The position numbers and the translations under genes are program-made. A stretch of 64,000 bases of DNA, taken from Granulicella sp. L56. GTDB lineage: Bacteria; Acidobacteriota; Terriglobia; Terriglobales; Acidobacteriaceae. Positions 1-9,333 of the stretch are shown piece after piece. Where the stretch lies: positions 2,284,635 through 2,348,634 of the forward strand of contig NZ_LMUS01000006.1 in the NCBI RefSeq assembly GCF_009765835.1, given 5' to 3'. Position 1 is the stretch's first letter. Each line of letters begins with the position of its first letter. The notes below the pieces were generated by a model. That model was not told where the DNA came from. It was given only the letters and a program-made list of their open reading frames with translations, and made no database searches.

Positions 1-1891
1 GGTTATAGTCGATTTCGGGCAGTGGTGGCTGACCGAGCGTCTTTTGTGGGCTGTCGTCTATAACGCCCACGATGGTGGACCATTGGCGTTCGCCAGTGTC
101 GTTGTAACGGAGTTGCTGGCCTATCGGGTTCTGGTTGGGCAAGAAGCGACGCACGAAGGCTTGGTTGACGATTGCAGCAGGAGGCGCCGCGGCAGAATCT
201 GTGGTTGCGAAGAAGCGGCCTTGTAACAGCCGGATACCCATGGCCGTAAAGTAGTCGCTGCTTGTGGCCCGTGCCTGGGCATAGGCTTGGGCGGAACGTT
301 GTGGCTTGGGGTGATTGGTAAGCTCGACGCTCATATTGAAGTCCCAGTTTCCTTCGAGAGGACGGATAGTGGTGAGTCCTGCAGATTGGATACCGGGGAG
401 AGCTTTGATGCGGTCGAGCAATGGGGTGTAGAAAGTCTGGATGAGGGTGGAGGCGTTCGCTTGTTGTTCTGAACCGGTGAAGAGTCCCGAATTATGAGGA
501 AGATAGATTTCACCGGTAACGACCTGATCGGGGACGAAACCGACGCGTGTGTGGCGGAGGGAGATGAGCGTGCGAACCATGAGTCCCGCGGCGACCAAAA
601 GAGTAAGCGTGAGCGCGATTTCGCCGACGACGAGGGCGTTTCCCCATCTGGTCTGCTGAGGGCTAATGCCGGATGCCGCAGTGCCCTGGCGAAGGCCGTC
701 TTGAGGGGGTACGCGGGTCGCATGCAACGCCGGAAGAAGACCAAAGAGGACGGCAGAGAGGCATGATGCGACGAAGAGGAAAGCGCAGACTTTGAGGTCG
801 ATGTGGATCTGGTCTCCGAAAATCACTGCGTTGGCGAGATAGTGCTTGAGCAAGCGGAGAGTGAGGTCGGCAAGTTCAAGGCCGAGCGCGCCGCCAGCGA
901 GGCCGAGCAGAAGACTCTCCGTAAGAAACTGGCGAATGAGACGGCTGGGTCGTGCGCCGAGCGCGGTGCGGAGCGCGACCTCGCGGCGGCGGTTATTTCC
1001 ACGGGCGAGTAGAAGGCCTGCGACGTTGGCGCAGGAGATGAGCCATACCACGAAGACGGCGATGTCGAGCGCAATGATGGCAGGACGAGCGGTATCGGTC
1101 ACAACGTTGGCATAGCGCTCCATGTGGATGGGGTTCACATCTTCGTCCTTGGGGTATTGATGCACCAGTTGCTGGTGGATAGAGTTCATCTCGTGCGTGG
1201 CCGCCGCCACAGTAACTCCGGGGCGCAGGCGGCCAATGACGCTGAGCATCGCGGAGGAGCGGTCTTGCATGCTTTTTTCGCCCAAGGGGATAGGAGTCCA
1301 GATGGAGTTCTCACCCGTGTTGGCAGGAAAGGCGAACCCGTTCGGCATGACGCCGATCACCGTATACGGAATGCCGTTGACGGCGATGGAGCGGCCAACG
1401 ATCTGCGGATCGGCATGGTAGACCCCTTGCCAGATGGAGGCGCCGAGGATGACGACGTTGTTGTGGCCGGACTTGCTGTCGTCAGGCACGAAAGTGCGGC
1501 CCATCATTGGCCTGGCTTGCAGTAGATCGAAGAGATTGGAGCTGGATACGATCTGCGGGACGAGCCTGGGAGTAGAGGTGCCGCCGAGGGTAGGCACCTG
1601 CTCGGTATAGTAGGCGATCTGCTCGAAGGAGTGGCTGCGAGCTTGCCAGTCCTGAATGTCGAGCAGTGAGGTCGGGCCGAAGCCGCCGCTTTCGGTGCGG
1701 ACGGCCATCTGCACGACATCCTCTGCGTGAGGGAACGGCATGCCGCGCAGGAGCACCTGGTCGACGACGGAGAACATGGCAGCATTGATGCCAATTCCGA
1801 GTGCCAGTGTAAGGATGGCGGTGAGAGCGAAGGCCGGTGCATTGCGCAGTTGTCGAAGAGCGTAGTGCAGATCCTGGAGCAGAGTTCGCAT
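1..1891 (-). CDS. ADOP-family (MacB/FtsX-like) ABC permease, C-terminus off the window
   Basis: Open without a stop from an ATG at 1891 down to the left edge, about 630 residues. It begins MRTLLQDLHYALRQL, then a first membrane segment at about residues 20-42 (AILTLALGIGINAAMF), a MacB-type periplasmic domain, a membrane block at about 270-400 with the family string LLLARGNNRRREVALR, a further segment and the start of a second periplasmic domain. This is the acidobacterial ADOP permease plan; the last membrane segments lie outside the window. It lacks the ~80-residue N-terminal prefix seen in the second ADOP protein here (38899-41613), and no PadR gene is next to it. Substrate unknown; such proteins are annotated as macrolide/lipoprotein exporters by similarity only. 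Confidence 0.93.
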   Translation of the reverse strand, partial: MRTLLQDLHYALRQLRNAPAFALTAILTLALGIGINAAMFSVVDQVLLRGMPFPHAEDVVQMAVRTESGGFGPTSLLDIQDWQARSHSFEQIAYYTEQVPTLGGTSTPRLVPQIVSSSNLFDLLQARPMMGRTFVPDDSKSGHNNVVILGASIWQGVYHADPQIVGRSIAVNGIPYTVIGVMPNGFAFPANTGENSIWTPIPLGEKSMQDRSSAMLSVIGRLRPGVTVAAATHEMNSIHQQLVHQYPKDEDVNPIHMERYANVVTDTARPAIIALDIAVFVVWLISCANVAGLLLARGNNRRREVALRTALGARPSRLIRQFLTESLLLGLAGGALGLELADLTLRLLKHYLANAVIFGDQIHIDLKVCAFLFVASCLSAVLFGLLPALHATRVPPQDGLRQGTAASGISPQQTRWGNALVVGEIALTLTLLVAAGLMVRTLISLRHTRVGFVPDQVVTGEIYLPHNSGLFTGSEQQANASTLIQTFYTPLLDRIKALPGIQSAGLTTIRPLEGNWDFNMSVELTNHPKPQRSAQAYAQARATSSDYFTAMGIRLLQGRFFATTDSAAAPPAAIVNQAFVRRFLPNQNPIGQQLRYNDTGERQWSTIVGVIDDSPQKTLGQPPLPEIDYN

Positions 1892-2493
1892 GCTGAATCT
1901 CCGAAAAACAAACTGTTCAAATACAGAGGCACGTTGATGCCCAAGAGAGGATTTTACAATCCCATGTAATTGAGTGAGATAGAACTGTATGCACTTCGCC
2001 AGATGTCCGGATTCGCGATAGTATGTCCACAAACGGACACTATTGGTATCTCGGTCTGGCATTGGCAGGCGATTCAAAAGGCATGGACGTTCGAGAGCAC
2101 ACACGACACCGATGGCAATGGAATCTATGTACGCTCAATCAAATGGAATGTACGCCTTCAGCCACAATGCCGATGGCTCAGTGGCAAAACAGCGAGTATC
2201 TTTCCTTCCATCGCATGGTGGGATGGCCGCTACGTTTTGCCCCACTCTGATTTAATGTTTCGACGTTGGACATCGCATGAATTTAGACTGATTGGGGCTA
2301 TCAACAACAGTCACATTGCACTGGTGATACCCCGGCTCGTACAAGAATTCCCTGGCGTCTTGGCAAGTTCCCACTTGGAACGAAGGCGGCAGCCTATCAG
2401 CGCAGAGGCAGAGGAGCAAAACTGACCATTGGGGTATCACGACTGTGAAGGTGGCGGAACAACCTCTATTATTGCGATTGGAGGACTTATTCG
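1892..2493. other. Gene-poor spacer with a TGTCC/GGACA inverted repeat
   Basis: No convincing gene. Open frames here are short, overlap each other and have no family signature. One frame near 2130-2250 (NGMYAFSHNADGSVAKQR) faintly resembles a gluconolactonase/SMP-30 repeat and may be a remnant. An inverted repeat TGTCC-N6-GGACA lies at 2024-2039, with a further TGTCCGGA at 2004-2011, about 110-130 bp upstream of the permease start. It could be an operator for the divergent permease or the downstream AhpD-like gene; function is inference only. Confidence 0.35.
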
Positions 2494-2901
2494 GTGGCTA
2501 CTGTAAAGCTTTGGACCGATGAGGAAGCCGCAGCCGTCCCAGCGGTCAAAGATGTGTTCGACGATATACGTGCTACGCGCAAGTCAGATTTTGTGAACAA
2601 CTTCTGGCGTGCTCTCGCGAATCAGCCCAGTCTTCTTGAGCGAACGTGGTCGAGCGTCAAACAGGTGATGATTGAGCCCGGAGTGCTCGATCCGCTTACA
2701 AAAGAGCTGATCTATATAGCGGTATCCACGGCAAACAGTTGCAGCTACTGTGCCCATTCACACACGGCCGCGGCGCGCGCCAAGGGACTCTCCAATCAGC
2801 AGTATGCTGAATTTCTAGCTATCCTCGGCATGGCAGCGGAAACGAATAGTCTGGCCAATGCACTGCAAATTCCTGTAGATCGAGAGTTTCTTATCGGGTA
2901 A
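2494..2901 (+). CDS. Carboxymuconolactone decarboxylase/AhpD-like protein
   Basis: 135 residues from a GTG start preceded by GAGG. The AhpD signature CSYCAHSH lies at residues 83-90 (Cys83, Cys86, His90) in a helix following LTKELIYIAVSTA, as in alkylhydroperoxidase-D-like proteins, where the CxxC pair and histidine relay carry out peroxide or disulfide chemistry. The length fits single-domain members of the family. No signal peptide, so probably cytoplasmic. It stands alone, about 190 bp upstream of peptide deformylase on the same strand. The physiological substrate cannot be read from the sequence. Confidence 0.9.
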   Translation: MATVKLWTDEEAAAVPAVKDVFDDIRATRKSDFVNNFWRALANQPSLLERTWSSVKQVMIEPGVLDPLTKELIYIAVSTANSCSYCAHSHTAAARAKGLSNQQYAEFLAILGMAAETNSLANALQIPVDREFLIG

Positions 2902-3088
2902 ACTCGGCCGCCAGTCCGAAAAGAAAGTTCATCCCACTATCATATCTGCGCGTCTGATAGGTATATGACTGAAGTCGAGTAGCTACTACTTTTATCTCAC
3001 TGAGGACAGGAATCGTGATGCCATCATTTTTAAAACAATTCTCCTCTGCACTTTGTTCTGAGCAGTATCTTACGACCGGTACAGGAAG

Positions 3089-3682
3089 ATGAGGATCAAG
3101 ATCGTCAGTGTCGGCGAACCTGTCCTGCGCAATGCAGCGCGGCCGCTTCGTCCAGAAGAGATCGGCAGCGACCGCATTCGCGAGCTGATCGAACATATGC
3201 GAGAGACTCTGGCGGATGCTCCCGGCGTAGGCCTGGCTGCGCCTCAGATTGGGGAGCCTTTACAACTGGCGATCGTCGAGGACAAAGCAGAATACCAAGT
3301 GACTCTGACGCCAACGGAGTTGGCGGAGCGTGAACGGTCCCCGGTTCCTTTTCATGTGCTCATAAATCCTGAGATCGAGTTGTTATCACCTCCGAACGTG
3401 AGTTTCTTCGAAGGTTGCCTCAGCCTACCTAGTTGCGTGGCGATCGTGCCTCGTGCTCGAACTGTGAGAGTGCGGGCTCTCAACGAAGCTGGTGAGTTCA
3501 TACAGATTGAAGCCGAAGGTTGGTATGCGCGCATTCTGCAACATGAGATCGATCACCTAAAAGGGACCTTATATATCGATCGCATGTGGAGCCGCAGCTT
3601 CTCCTCTGTTGATCACTACAACCGGCACTGGAAATCCAAGTCTTCCAGTGAACTTGTGCGGGAGTTTCACGTCGAGAAGTAG
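3089..3682 (+). CDS. def: Peptide deformylase
   Basis: 197 residues. All three active-site motifs of the metallo-deformylase family are present: GVGLAAPQIG (about 46-55), EGCLS (108-112, metal ligand Cys110) and QHEIDHL (151-157, ligands His152 and His156, catalytic Glu153). It removes the formyl group from the N-terminal methionine of nascent proteins in the cytoplasm. An insert of about 20 residues (62-86) before the LINP strand is longer than in Escherichia coli Def, and a C-terminal extension after the HEXXH helix is common in non-proteobacterial paralogues. It is not next to fmt, so it may be a second copy. Confidence 0.96.
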   Translation: MRIKIVSVGEPVLRNAARPLRPEEIGSDRIRELIEHMRETLADAPGVGLAAPQIGEPLQLAIVEDKAEYQVTLTPTELAERERSPVPFHVLINPEIELLSPPNVSFFEGCLSLPSCVAIVPRARTVRVRALNEAGEFIQIEAEGWYARILQHEIDHLKGTLYIDRMWSRSFSSVDHYNRHWKSKSSSELVREFHVEK

Positions 3683-3809
3683 CGCGTAGGATCGATTGGT
3701 TGTCGTGAGGGCGGCGTAACCTCATGGGGGCGTTCTGCAAAACCTCTTCAATCATAAGTGCCGCCGCTGGATCAGAGAATTCACCCTCATTCAGCGACGT
3801 TCGAGCACC

Positions 3810-5258
3810 TTAGGCCACGCCGTTCCGCTTCAACTCGGCATTAGTGACCGGATCGCGCCATGGCGATCTGTTGGGGTTGAGAAAGCTCTTCTTCCACGTC
3901 TCATAGTAAGACCGAAGAGTGTTCAACTGATGTTCGTACTTTGAGTCTGTGGCAAGATTGTGATTCTCATGCTTGTCTTCACGCAGATCGTAAAGTTCTT
4001 CAAAGGGCGCCGCTACGTCTGTGTAGCGGATGTACTTCCAGCCGTCAGTACGAATCGCGCCGCTCGACGGAATAAAGCCGTGAAATGGAAAATCATGTTC
4101 TACGAAAAATACCTGACGGCCATCATCAGATTCGCTACCTAGATGTTTTAGAACGCTTCGCCCTTGCATTACTGATGGCGGCGCAATTCCTGCCATATCC
4201 AGTAGTGTGGGATATAGATCGAGATTGAGGGTGGTTTCTTGTTGTCTGGCGCCGCGCACGGGAGCGGGCAAACGAGGGTCGTAAATAATTAGCGGGATCC
4301 GGATGGACTCTTCGTGTGCATACCACTTGCCGGCGAAACCATGCTCGCCGTTGAAGATGCCGTGGTCAGCCGAATAAATAATGATCGTATTGTCTGCAAG
4401 ACCTTGTTTGGCGAGTGTTTCTCGAATGCTGCCGATGGCGGAGTCAATACCGCTTACGAGACGGTAATAGCCCTTCATCGAATCCTGATACAAGGCGGGC
4501 GTCGCAAAACGAATACCCCATCGGCGACGATTTTCAGAGCGTTGAATGCTGAGAGGAAAGCGATTGATATCTTCAGAACCCGCTCCGATGGGAGGAGGTA
4601 TCCGGGTTTGTGCGTAGAGAGGCAGCGTGTCTTCTGACGGAAGATATTGTCGTGGGTCGTCGTCCTGTACATGAGGGGCCTTGAAACTAATCGACAACAG
4701 GAATGGTTTCTCCGCCGGAGCCGTGCGAAGAAAGTGGTTAGCCTGGTCACGCATGATGTGAGTCAGATGCGGCCCAGGCTCGCCTTTAGGAAAGTAATTA
4801 CCCTGCCCAGGAAAACCTTCCCATACATCGAAGCTGTCCTTCGGCATATCTTTACCTACACCGAATTTTCCGACGAAGCCTGTGTGATAACCGCTTTCCC
4901 TAATCAGGTTGAAATAGGTAAGACGAAGCTGTTCTTGCGTAAGTGACGTATCAAAGTCTTTGATGCCGTGCGTTGAGGCATACTGCCCCAACATGATACT
5001 GGCTCGGCTGACGCAACAGATGGGCGTCGTGCAGAAGTGATTCTCAAAGAGAACACCTTCGCTTGCCATGAGATCCAGGTGTGGCGTTTTTACGATGGTA
5101 TTTCCTGCGCACCCCATCACGTCCGCGCGATGATCATCGCCGAGCATGAAGATGATGTTAGGCCGACGTGGAGGCTTCCTGGTTCCGGTTGCAGACGCTA
5201 TATTAGCCGTTGCAGTCATCGCTGCCATTTCGAGAAACGTTCGTCTTGTAACATTCAT
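3810..5258 (-). CDS. Tat-exported sulfatase (arylsulfatase-like)
   Basis: 482 residues. The N-terminus TRRTFLEMAAM is a twin-arginine signal with a short hydrophobic stretch. The alkaline-phosphatase-fold sulfatase pattern follows: metal residues Asp41-Asp42 (LGDDHRAD), a signature CCVSRASIML with Cys81 as presumed formylglycine site, SADHG near 310, and GKW in the middle. Position three of the signature is Val rather than the usual Pro/Ala/Ser, so modification by formylglycine-generating enzyme or an anaerobic maturase is less certain. It lies 98 bp downstream of a second sulfatase in the same direction and is probably cotranscribed with it. The glycan substrate is unknown. Confidence 0.93.
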   Translation of the reverse strand: MNVTRRTFLEMAAMTATANIASATGTRKPPRRPNIIFMLGDDHRADVMGCAGNTIVKTPHLDLMASEGVLFENHFCTTPICCVSRASIMLGQYASTHGIKDFDTSLTQEQLRLTYFNLIRESGYHTGFVGKFGVGKDMPKDSFDVWEGFPGQGNYFPKGEPGPHLTHIMRDQANHFLRTAPAEKPFLLSISFKAPHVQDDDPRQYLPSEDTLPLYAQTRIPPPIGAGSEDINRFPLSIQRSENRRRWGIRFATPALYQDSMKGYYRLVSGIDSAIGSIRETLAKQGLADNTIIIYSADHGIFNGEHGFAGKWYAHEESIRIPLIIYDPRLPAPVRGARQQETTLNLDLYPTLLDMAGIAPPSVMQGRSVLKHLGSESDDGRQVFFVEHDFPFHGFIPSSGAIRTDGWKYIRYTDVAAPFEELYDLREDKHENHNLATDSKYEHQLNTLRSYYETWKKSFLNPNRSPWRDPVTNAELKRNGVA

Positions 5259-5356
5259 TTTTCTACCTACTTCTTTAATATGACGCTGAAATATGCGCGT
5301 CTGTTCTGATGAAATCCTAGATTGTCATCTTGTTACGCGGGCGCAAACGACGTCGC

Positions 5357-6808
5357 CTATATAAAAAACTTCGCGGGAGCGATCGAGGCGGCAGGTTCAC
5401 CCGCATCTGTAATCCTGCGCTGTAACTCTTCGCGTAGTTTGGCAGTAACTTCTTTGTACTGTGGACGACCGATCAGGTTCGTATGTTGAGATGGATCGCC
5501 AGAGATCGAATAGAGTGCCAACTCTGTGTAGGAGGTACTGTGTGATTGATCATCCCCGCGAATATTAGGATCGTAGACGCAATAGCACCAGTCGGGCGTG
5601 CGTAAAGCTCGAGCACACATGGATGCACTGATCTGGATATATGCCGTCGAACCCCACTCGCTGCGCACTTTGGAGCTACTGATCAGTGGAAGCAAGGAGC
5701 GTCCGCGCATGCTCGATGGCGGCGTAATCCCGGCAGAGTCCAGCAAGGTCGGCGTGAGGTCTAATAGGGTGACAATCTCATCAACAATTTGCGACTGGTC
5801 AAAGCCAGGTCCCGCGACGATGAATGGAACGCGAATAGCAGAGTCATGTGGGGCTCTCTTGTACTCGCCCATGCGTGTTCGAAAGGTGCAGCCATGGTCG
5901 GAGAAGAAAAGGATGACAGTATTCTCTAGCTGTCCTGTCTTTGCGAGTGACTCAACCAATCGGCCAATACAGTCGTCGATGGCTTGAACGCAGCCGTAAT
6001 AGCCGGGAAGATGCGATTGCCAGTTTCCTGGCAGAGTCACCAGATCGGCTGGGACGTGAGGGTCCTCAAAACTTTTCTCATAACGCTGCGGAGCGACAAA
6101 TTGATCAATATCGTTTTGATGATGCGGCTCCAACTGCGAGAGAAAAAGAAACCACGGCTTCTCGTGTTTCTGTTCGAGAAAGCCGATCGCGCGATCGGTC
6201 ACAAAGTCCACACGATACTCGTCCTGAAAGCCGATGTCTTTACCAGAGTCGTCCCAGTAAGATCCATGGGTAGGGTGTGAGACGATCTCAAGGACATTGG
6301 CTCCTTCCCAAAGGTCTTCGAAGCCGCCGCGCGAAGGGCCGGGCGGGATCCAGCCGAGCTGTTTGCCGCCTTCCGGTGCATCGTCGCTGGAAACATGCCA
6401 TTTGCCGACAAATGCTGTTGTATAGCCATTCTTGTGGAACTCCGTGGCGATCGTGGGTAGCGAATGATCCAGTTCAAGACCTAGCTTCCAAACACCGGCC
6501 TCCGTGGCATAACGACTCGTCAGGAACGACGCACGCGATGGGGAACAGAGAGGCTGGACTGAGACAGCTTTGCGAAACATCGTGCCGCGAGCGGCGAGGG
6601 CATTAAGGTGTGGGGTCCGTGTCGATGGATTCTCGCCGTGCGCTCCTATAAAGTCGGCGCGGAACTGATCAGCGCAGACCATGAGCACGTTGGGCCTTGG
6701 CTTTTTTGCCGCCGCAGGTTTCACAGGTTCGGCATTCGCCACAGCCACCGAACCAGAAGCGAGCGCGGCAGTGCGAAGGAAATCTCTACGAGAGGTAGCT
6801 GAGGCCAA
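5357..6808 (-). CDS. Tat-exported sulfatase
   Basis: 483 residues from a TTG start preceded by GGAG. Twin-arginine signal SRRDFLRTAALA, then ADQFRADFIG (Asp47/Gln48), a canonical signature CSPSRASFLT with Cys88 as formylglycine site, a GKWH motif and FFSDHG at about 305. It should hydrolyse sulfate esters in the periplasm after cofactorless Cys-to-formylglycine conversion. It heads a two-gene set with the sulfatase at 3810-5258. The 370 bp in front of it hold a Cys-rich leader ORF, a hairpin and a promoter (6903-7042), suggesting control by cysteine or sulfur supply. Confidence 0.94.
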   Translation of the reverse strand: MASATSRRDFLRTAALASGSVAVANAEPVKPAAAKKPRPNVLMVCADQFRADFIGAHGENPSTRTPHLNALAARGTMFRKAVSVQPLCSPSRASFLTSRYATEAGVWKLGLELDHSLPTIATEFHKNGYTTAFVGKWHVSSDDAPEGGKQLGWIPPGPSRGGFEDLWEGANVLEIVSHPTHGSYWDDSGKDIGFQDEYRVDFVTDRAIGFLEQKHEKPWFLFLSQLEPHHQNDIDQFVAPQRYEKSFEDPHVPADLVTLPGNWQSHLPGYYGCVQAIDDCIGRLVESLAKTGQLENTVILFFSDHGCTFRTRMGEYKRAPHDSAIRVPFIVAGPGFDQSQIVDEIVTLLDLTPTLLDSAGITPPSSMRGRSLLPLISSSKVRSEWGSTAYIQISASMCARALRTPDWCYCVYDPNIRGDDQSHSTSYTELALYSISGDPSQHTNLIGRPQYKEVTAKLREELQRRITDAGEPAASIAPAKFFI

Positions 6809-6902
6809 GGGATTTTCTCCGGGGTAGTATGTAAAACATTCCAGATGACAATTGTCGGCGAAGAAGCGCGCAGCGATTTATCTATAAATGACAATTTGTG
6901 GT

Positions 6903-6928
6903 GCTGTTTCCGCGAAAGGGAAGACAGC
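6903..6928 (-). promoter_or_regulatory. Hairpin directly after the Cys-rich leader ORF, candidate attenuator
   Basis: Reading the minus strand, GCTGT-C-TTCC pairs with GGAA-ACAGC around a 7-nt loop (9 bp and one bulge). It begins at the base after the TAA of the leader ORF (6929-7006) and lies about 95 nt upstream of the sulfatase start. No T-run follows, so if it acts it may work through Rho or by occluding translation. Confidence 0.4.
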
Positions 6929-7006
6929 TTAGGCATGGGGCAACATTCTTACGAGGATGCGGGAAGAACACACGCAACAACAACGCGAGTTGTGCTTGAA
7001 TGCCAC
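6929..7006 (-). CDS. Poly-Cys leader peptide upstream of a sulfatase
   Basis: A 25-residue ORF starting at GTG, with the run RCCCVC at residues 8-13, i.e. three consecutive Cys codons plus a fourth. There is no Shine-Dalgarno sequence. Instead a -35/-10 pair (TTTTCA, 17 bp, TAAACT) ends 7 nt before the GTG, so the transcript would start at the start codon and be leaderless. It precedes the sulfatase at 5357-6808. Short Cys-rich ORFs of the same design occur at three other loci here. Leaderless polycysteine ORFs acting as cysteine-responsive attenuators are known in mycobacteria; the parallel is inference. Confidence 0.55.
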   Translation of the reverse strand: MAFKHNSRCCCVCSSRILVRMLPHA

Positions 7007-7013
7007 TGCAAAA

Positions 7014-7042
7014 AGTTTACACGGAAGTTCTCTGCCTGAAAA
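7014..7042 (-). promoter_or_regulatory. Predicted sigma-70-type promoter of the sulfatase leader
   Basis: -35 TTTTCA at 7037-7042, 17-bp spacer, -10 TAAACT at 7014-7019, on the minus strand. The expected transcription start coincides with the GTG of the leader ORF at 7006. Confidence 0.45.
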
Positions 7043-7176
7043 GGTGATGCGCCGAGAAGCACGCTGAGAATCTGAATTCAGGAAGATACATGCAAACGGA
7101 CTCGACTTACATGTCGGAAGTCGAGATTATTTTTTGGATGGGGTATGCCTATTTCACGATCGGTTGATGGCTTGTT

Positions 7177-8757
7177 CTACTTTGACCGCGTCGCGTTGCC
7201 CATGGTCAGTCCGGTATCGTAATCAAGCTCACGTGGCAAATAACCATCGTTCTCACGCTGACGCGTCCTTCCCGCGTTCGCCCAGATTTCGGGAAAGTCC
7301 GGCCGCCATGCTCTCCGTCCCCAGTAGTAGCCGCGGAATGGATCGCGTGATTCGTTCATCCAGTTCAGCAGGCGGTCGTGCAAGTCGTTCCGTATGGCTG
7401 CGTGTTCCAGAGAATCAATCAGGTTCTTCAATTCGCCAGGATCGCTTTCAAGGTCGTAGAACTCATCGGTCACCATCAGGTTCACTGACAACTTATATCT
7501 TCCGTCGCAGATGCAGCGGATCGGCTGAAATGCGCCGAAACCATCGTGGTCGACCTCATACCGTCCCCATTCAATAAATACTTCTTTACGCACCGAGACG
7601 CTGGGGTCTTTCAGCATCGGCAACATACTGCGACCTTCCAGTGTTTTCGGAACTTCAAAGCCGAAGAACTCCATCAAGGTTCCATTCAAGTCGATGTGTG
7701 AGACGAGCTCTTTCGATACCGCGTTCGCTGGCGCCTTTCCCGGCCATTTGGCGATAAAAGGAATATGAGTAATCTCCTCGTACATAGCGGGTCCCTTGTC
7801 GTTCAGGCGGTGGGAGTCGAGGAAGACTCCGTGGTCCGACGTATAGATGACCAGGGCATTCGGCGCGCTCTTCTCAATTTGGTCGAGTACACGTCCGATT
7901 TCCATGTCGATGAATGTATGCGAGCCAAAGAAATGTTTGGCTTGAATTGGCTTTGGATGCTGAGCCAAGGTGCCCCCATGCAGTAGCGAGTTCGCCCAGA
8001 TATGCTGCTCAACCGGCTTCCGCGTTAACGGATCGGTAACATTGGGGTCGCTGGGAAATACGAAATTCTCATACATCCGGGAGTATTCGATGGGGCAAAG
8101 GCTCGGGTCGTGCGGCTCGTCATAAGCGACTACGAGTAAAAAATCCTGATTCTGACTGTTGGCAAGAAAATCCACGGCGCGGTTTGTAACCCGATGCCCG
8201 TAACACATCTCCGATGTCCATGATGGATCATCACCCGTTGCCGATTTTCGGGAGCGTAGCCGGTCTTCGACCGTGAGCTCCGATAGATAACGGCGCATGT
8301 CATACCAGTACGCGCCATTCCATCCGGGGGCGGGCATTCCGGTATCAAAATAATCAGTTCCGGAGAGATGCCATTTTCCCGTAAAAGCGCATTCAATACC
8401 ACGATCGTGTAATCGCTGGCCGATGCTGTGCACCGTCTCTCCCAGGGGTATGCTGTTTCCCCATACGCCATTTGTATGTGGGTAAAGCCCTGTCCAGATG
8501 GAAGAACGCGCAGGAGCGCATACGGGCTGGCAGTTATAGGCCCGGTCGAACCGAATTCCCTGGGAGGCAAGACGATCCAGATTCGGCGTCTTCAAGCCCG
8601 TATTCCGATAACAATTCAGCATGTCGCGCCGAACCGATTCGCCGAGAATAACGACGACCTGACGGGGTTCGTCGCTCACCATTCCTCGTACAGTGGGAGT
8701 TGCCGCCGCTGCTACGCTTGCGGTCCCTGCAGACTTGATAAATTCTCTTCGATTCAT
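7177..8757 (-). CDS. Tat-exported sulfatase
   Basis: 526 residues. It starts MNRREFIKSAG, a twin-arginine-like signal (NRREF) followed by an Ala-rich stretch. The formylglycine signature is CAPARSSIWTG with Cys80. TSDHG near 310 and an HDPS motif near 215 fit the sulfatase metal site. The first metal box reads GESVRRD, where most sulfatases have Asp-Asp or Asp-Gln, so one calcium ligand appears changed to Glu/Ser. It is separated from the next sulfatase by 368 bp containing a leader ORF and promoter, so it is probably a distinct transcript. Third sulfatase of the locus; substrate unknown. Confidence 0.92.
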   Translation of the reverse strand: MNRREFIKSAGTASVAAAATPTVRGMVSDEPRQVVVILGESVRRDMLNCYRNTGLKTPNLDRLASQGIRFDRAYNCQPVCAPARSSIWTGLYPHTNGVWGNSIPLGETVHSIGQRLHDRGIECAFTGKWHLSGTDYFDTGMPAPGWNGAYWYDMRRYLSELTVEDRLRSRKSATGDDPSWTSEMCYGHRVTNRAVDFLANSQNQDFLLVVAYDEPHDPSLCPIEYSRMYENFVFPSDPNVTDPLTRKPVEQHIWANSLLHGGTLAQHPKPIQAKHFFGSHTFIDMEIGRVLDQIEKSAPNALVIYTSDHGVFLDSHRLNDKGPAMYEEITHIPFIAKWPGKAPANAVSKELVSHIDLNGTLMEFFGFEVPKTLEGRSMLPMLKDPSVSVRKEVFIEWGRYEVDHDGFGAFQPIRCICDGRYKLSVNLMVTDEFYDLESDPGELKNLIDSLEHAAIRNDLHDRLLNWMNESRDPFRGYYWGRRAWRPDFPEIWANAGRTRQRENDGYLPRELDYDTGLTMGNATRSK

Positions 8758-8926
8758 AAACCGTTATCCTTGAACCAATCTCTACTGTTCGCTTTATGAA
8801 TGCAAGTATTTCCCCTATTCAGGGGCCGCCTCTGCGGAAGTGTAGTGGGCATTGATTCAGGCCCAGCCTGGTTTTCATCAGTGCCGAGACCCCAATCACA
8901 GATTCCTACGCGAACCCCTTCGTTAG

Positions 8927-9262
8927 CTACCTGTTTTTGCAGTATCTTTGGTGGAATGCAGTAGAAGCAGCATGACGTCTTTGTCCATCCATAAAGACAA
9001 CACACCTACTCGGCGGTCGCATATTGACTCGAACTTTTCCTGTGACCCGTTTGAACATTGCAGTAAACGCCCAGACCGTGTCGTAGCCAAGCGCATCGGC
9101 GATCACGGCCAACGGCTTTTCCTCGGTCAACATTGGAATGGCCACAAAAGTGCGAACTTGGTTTCTCCATGCCTGAAACGTAAGATCCGTTTCCCCGCGA
9201 ATTCATCTCGTTAGCGTGCGTGGCGAGATGTCGAGCTTTGCCGCCCAGCGTTCTAGAAGCTT
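8927..9262 (-). pseudogene. AraC-family regulator C-terminal remnant
   Basis: The minus strand reads LLERWAAKLDISPRTLTR, an in-frame TGA (9203-9205), then IRGETDLTFQAWRNQVR and LGYDTVWAFTAMFKRVTG. These are the two helix-turn-helix motifs of an AraC DNA-binding domain with the usual spacing. A second stop lies just upstream, the N-terminal ligand domain is absent, and the tail after VTG runs into unrelated sequence. This is a decayed regulator between the isomerase and sulfatase genes, which it may once have controlled. A short Cys-rich frame (VCCLYGW...SCCFYC, from 9005) overlaps its 3' end. Confidence 0.8.
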
Positions 9263-9333
9263 GTCTAAAAACTAACCAGATCATCGCAGGAGTAGGTGAG
9301 CGAAGGCGATGTGGATCACCATGCGCCAGCGCG

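Noticed and set aside
331..1525. Several frames of 60-137 codons on both strands
   Set aside because: All are shadows of the partial ADOP permease, whose correct frame is open from 1891 to the edge.
1970..2425. 151-codon plus-strand frame as a gene
   Set aside because: TTG start, no binding site, overlaps two other similar frames, no recognisable family.
8927..9005. Cys-rich frame (VCCLYGW...SCCFYC) upstream of the sulfatase at 7177-8757, like the poly-Cys leaders
   Set aside because: It is 83 codons long, lies inside the AraC remnant, runs into the sulfatase start, and no promoter ends just before its GTG; chance cannot be excluded.
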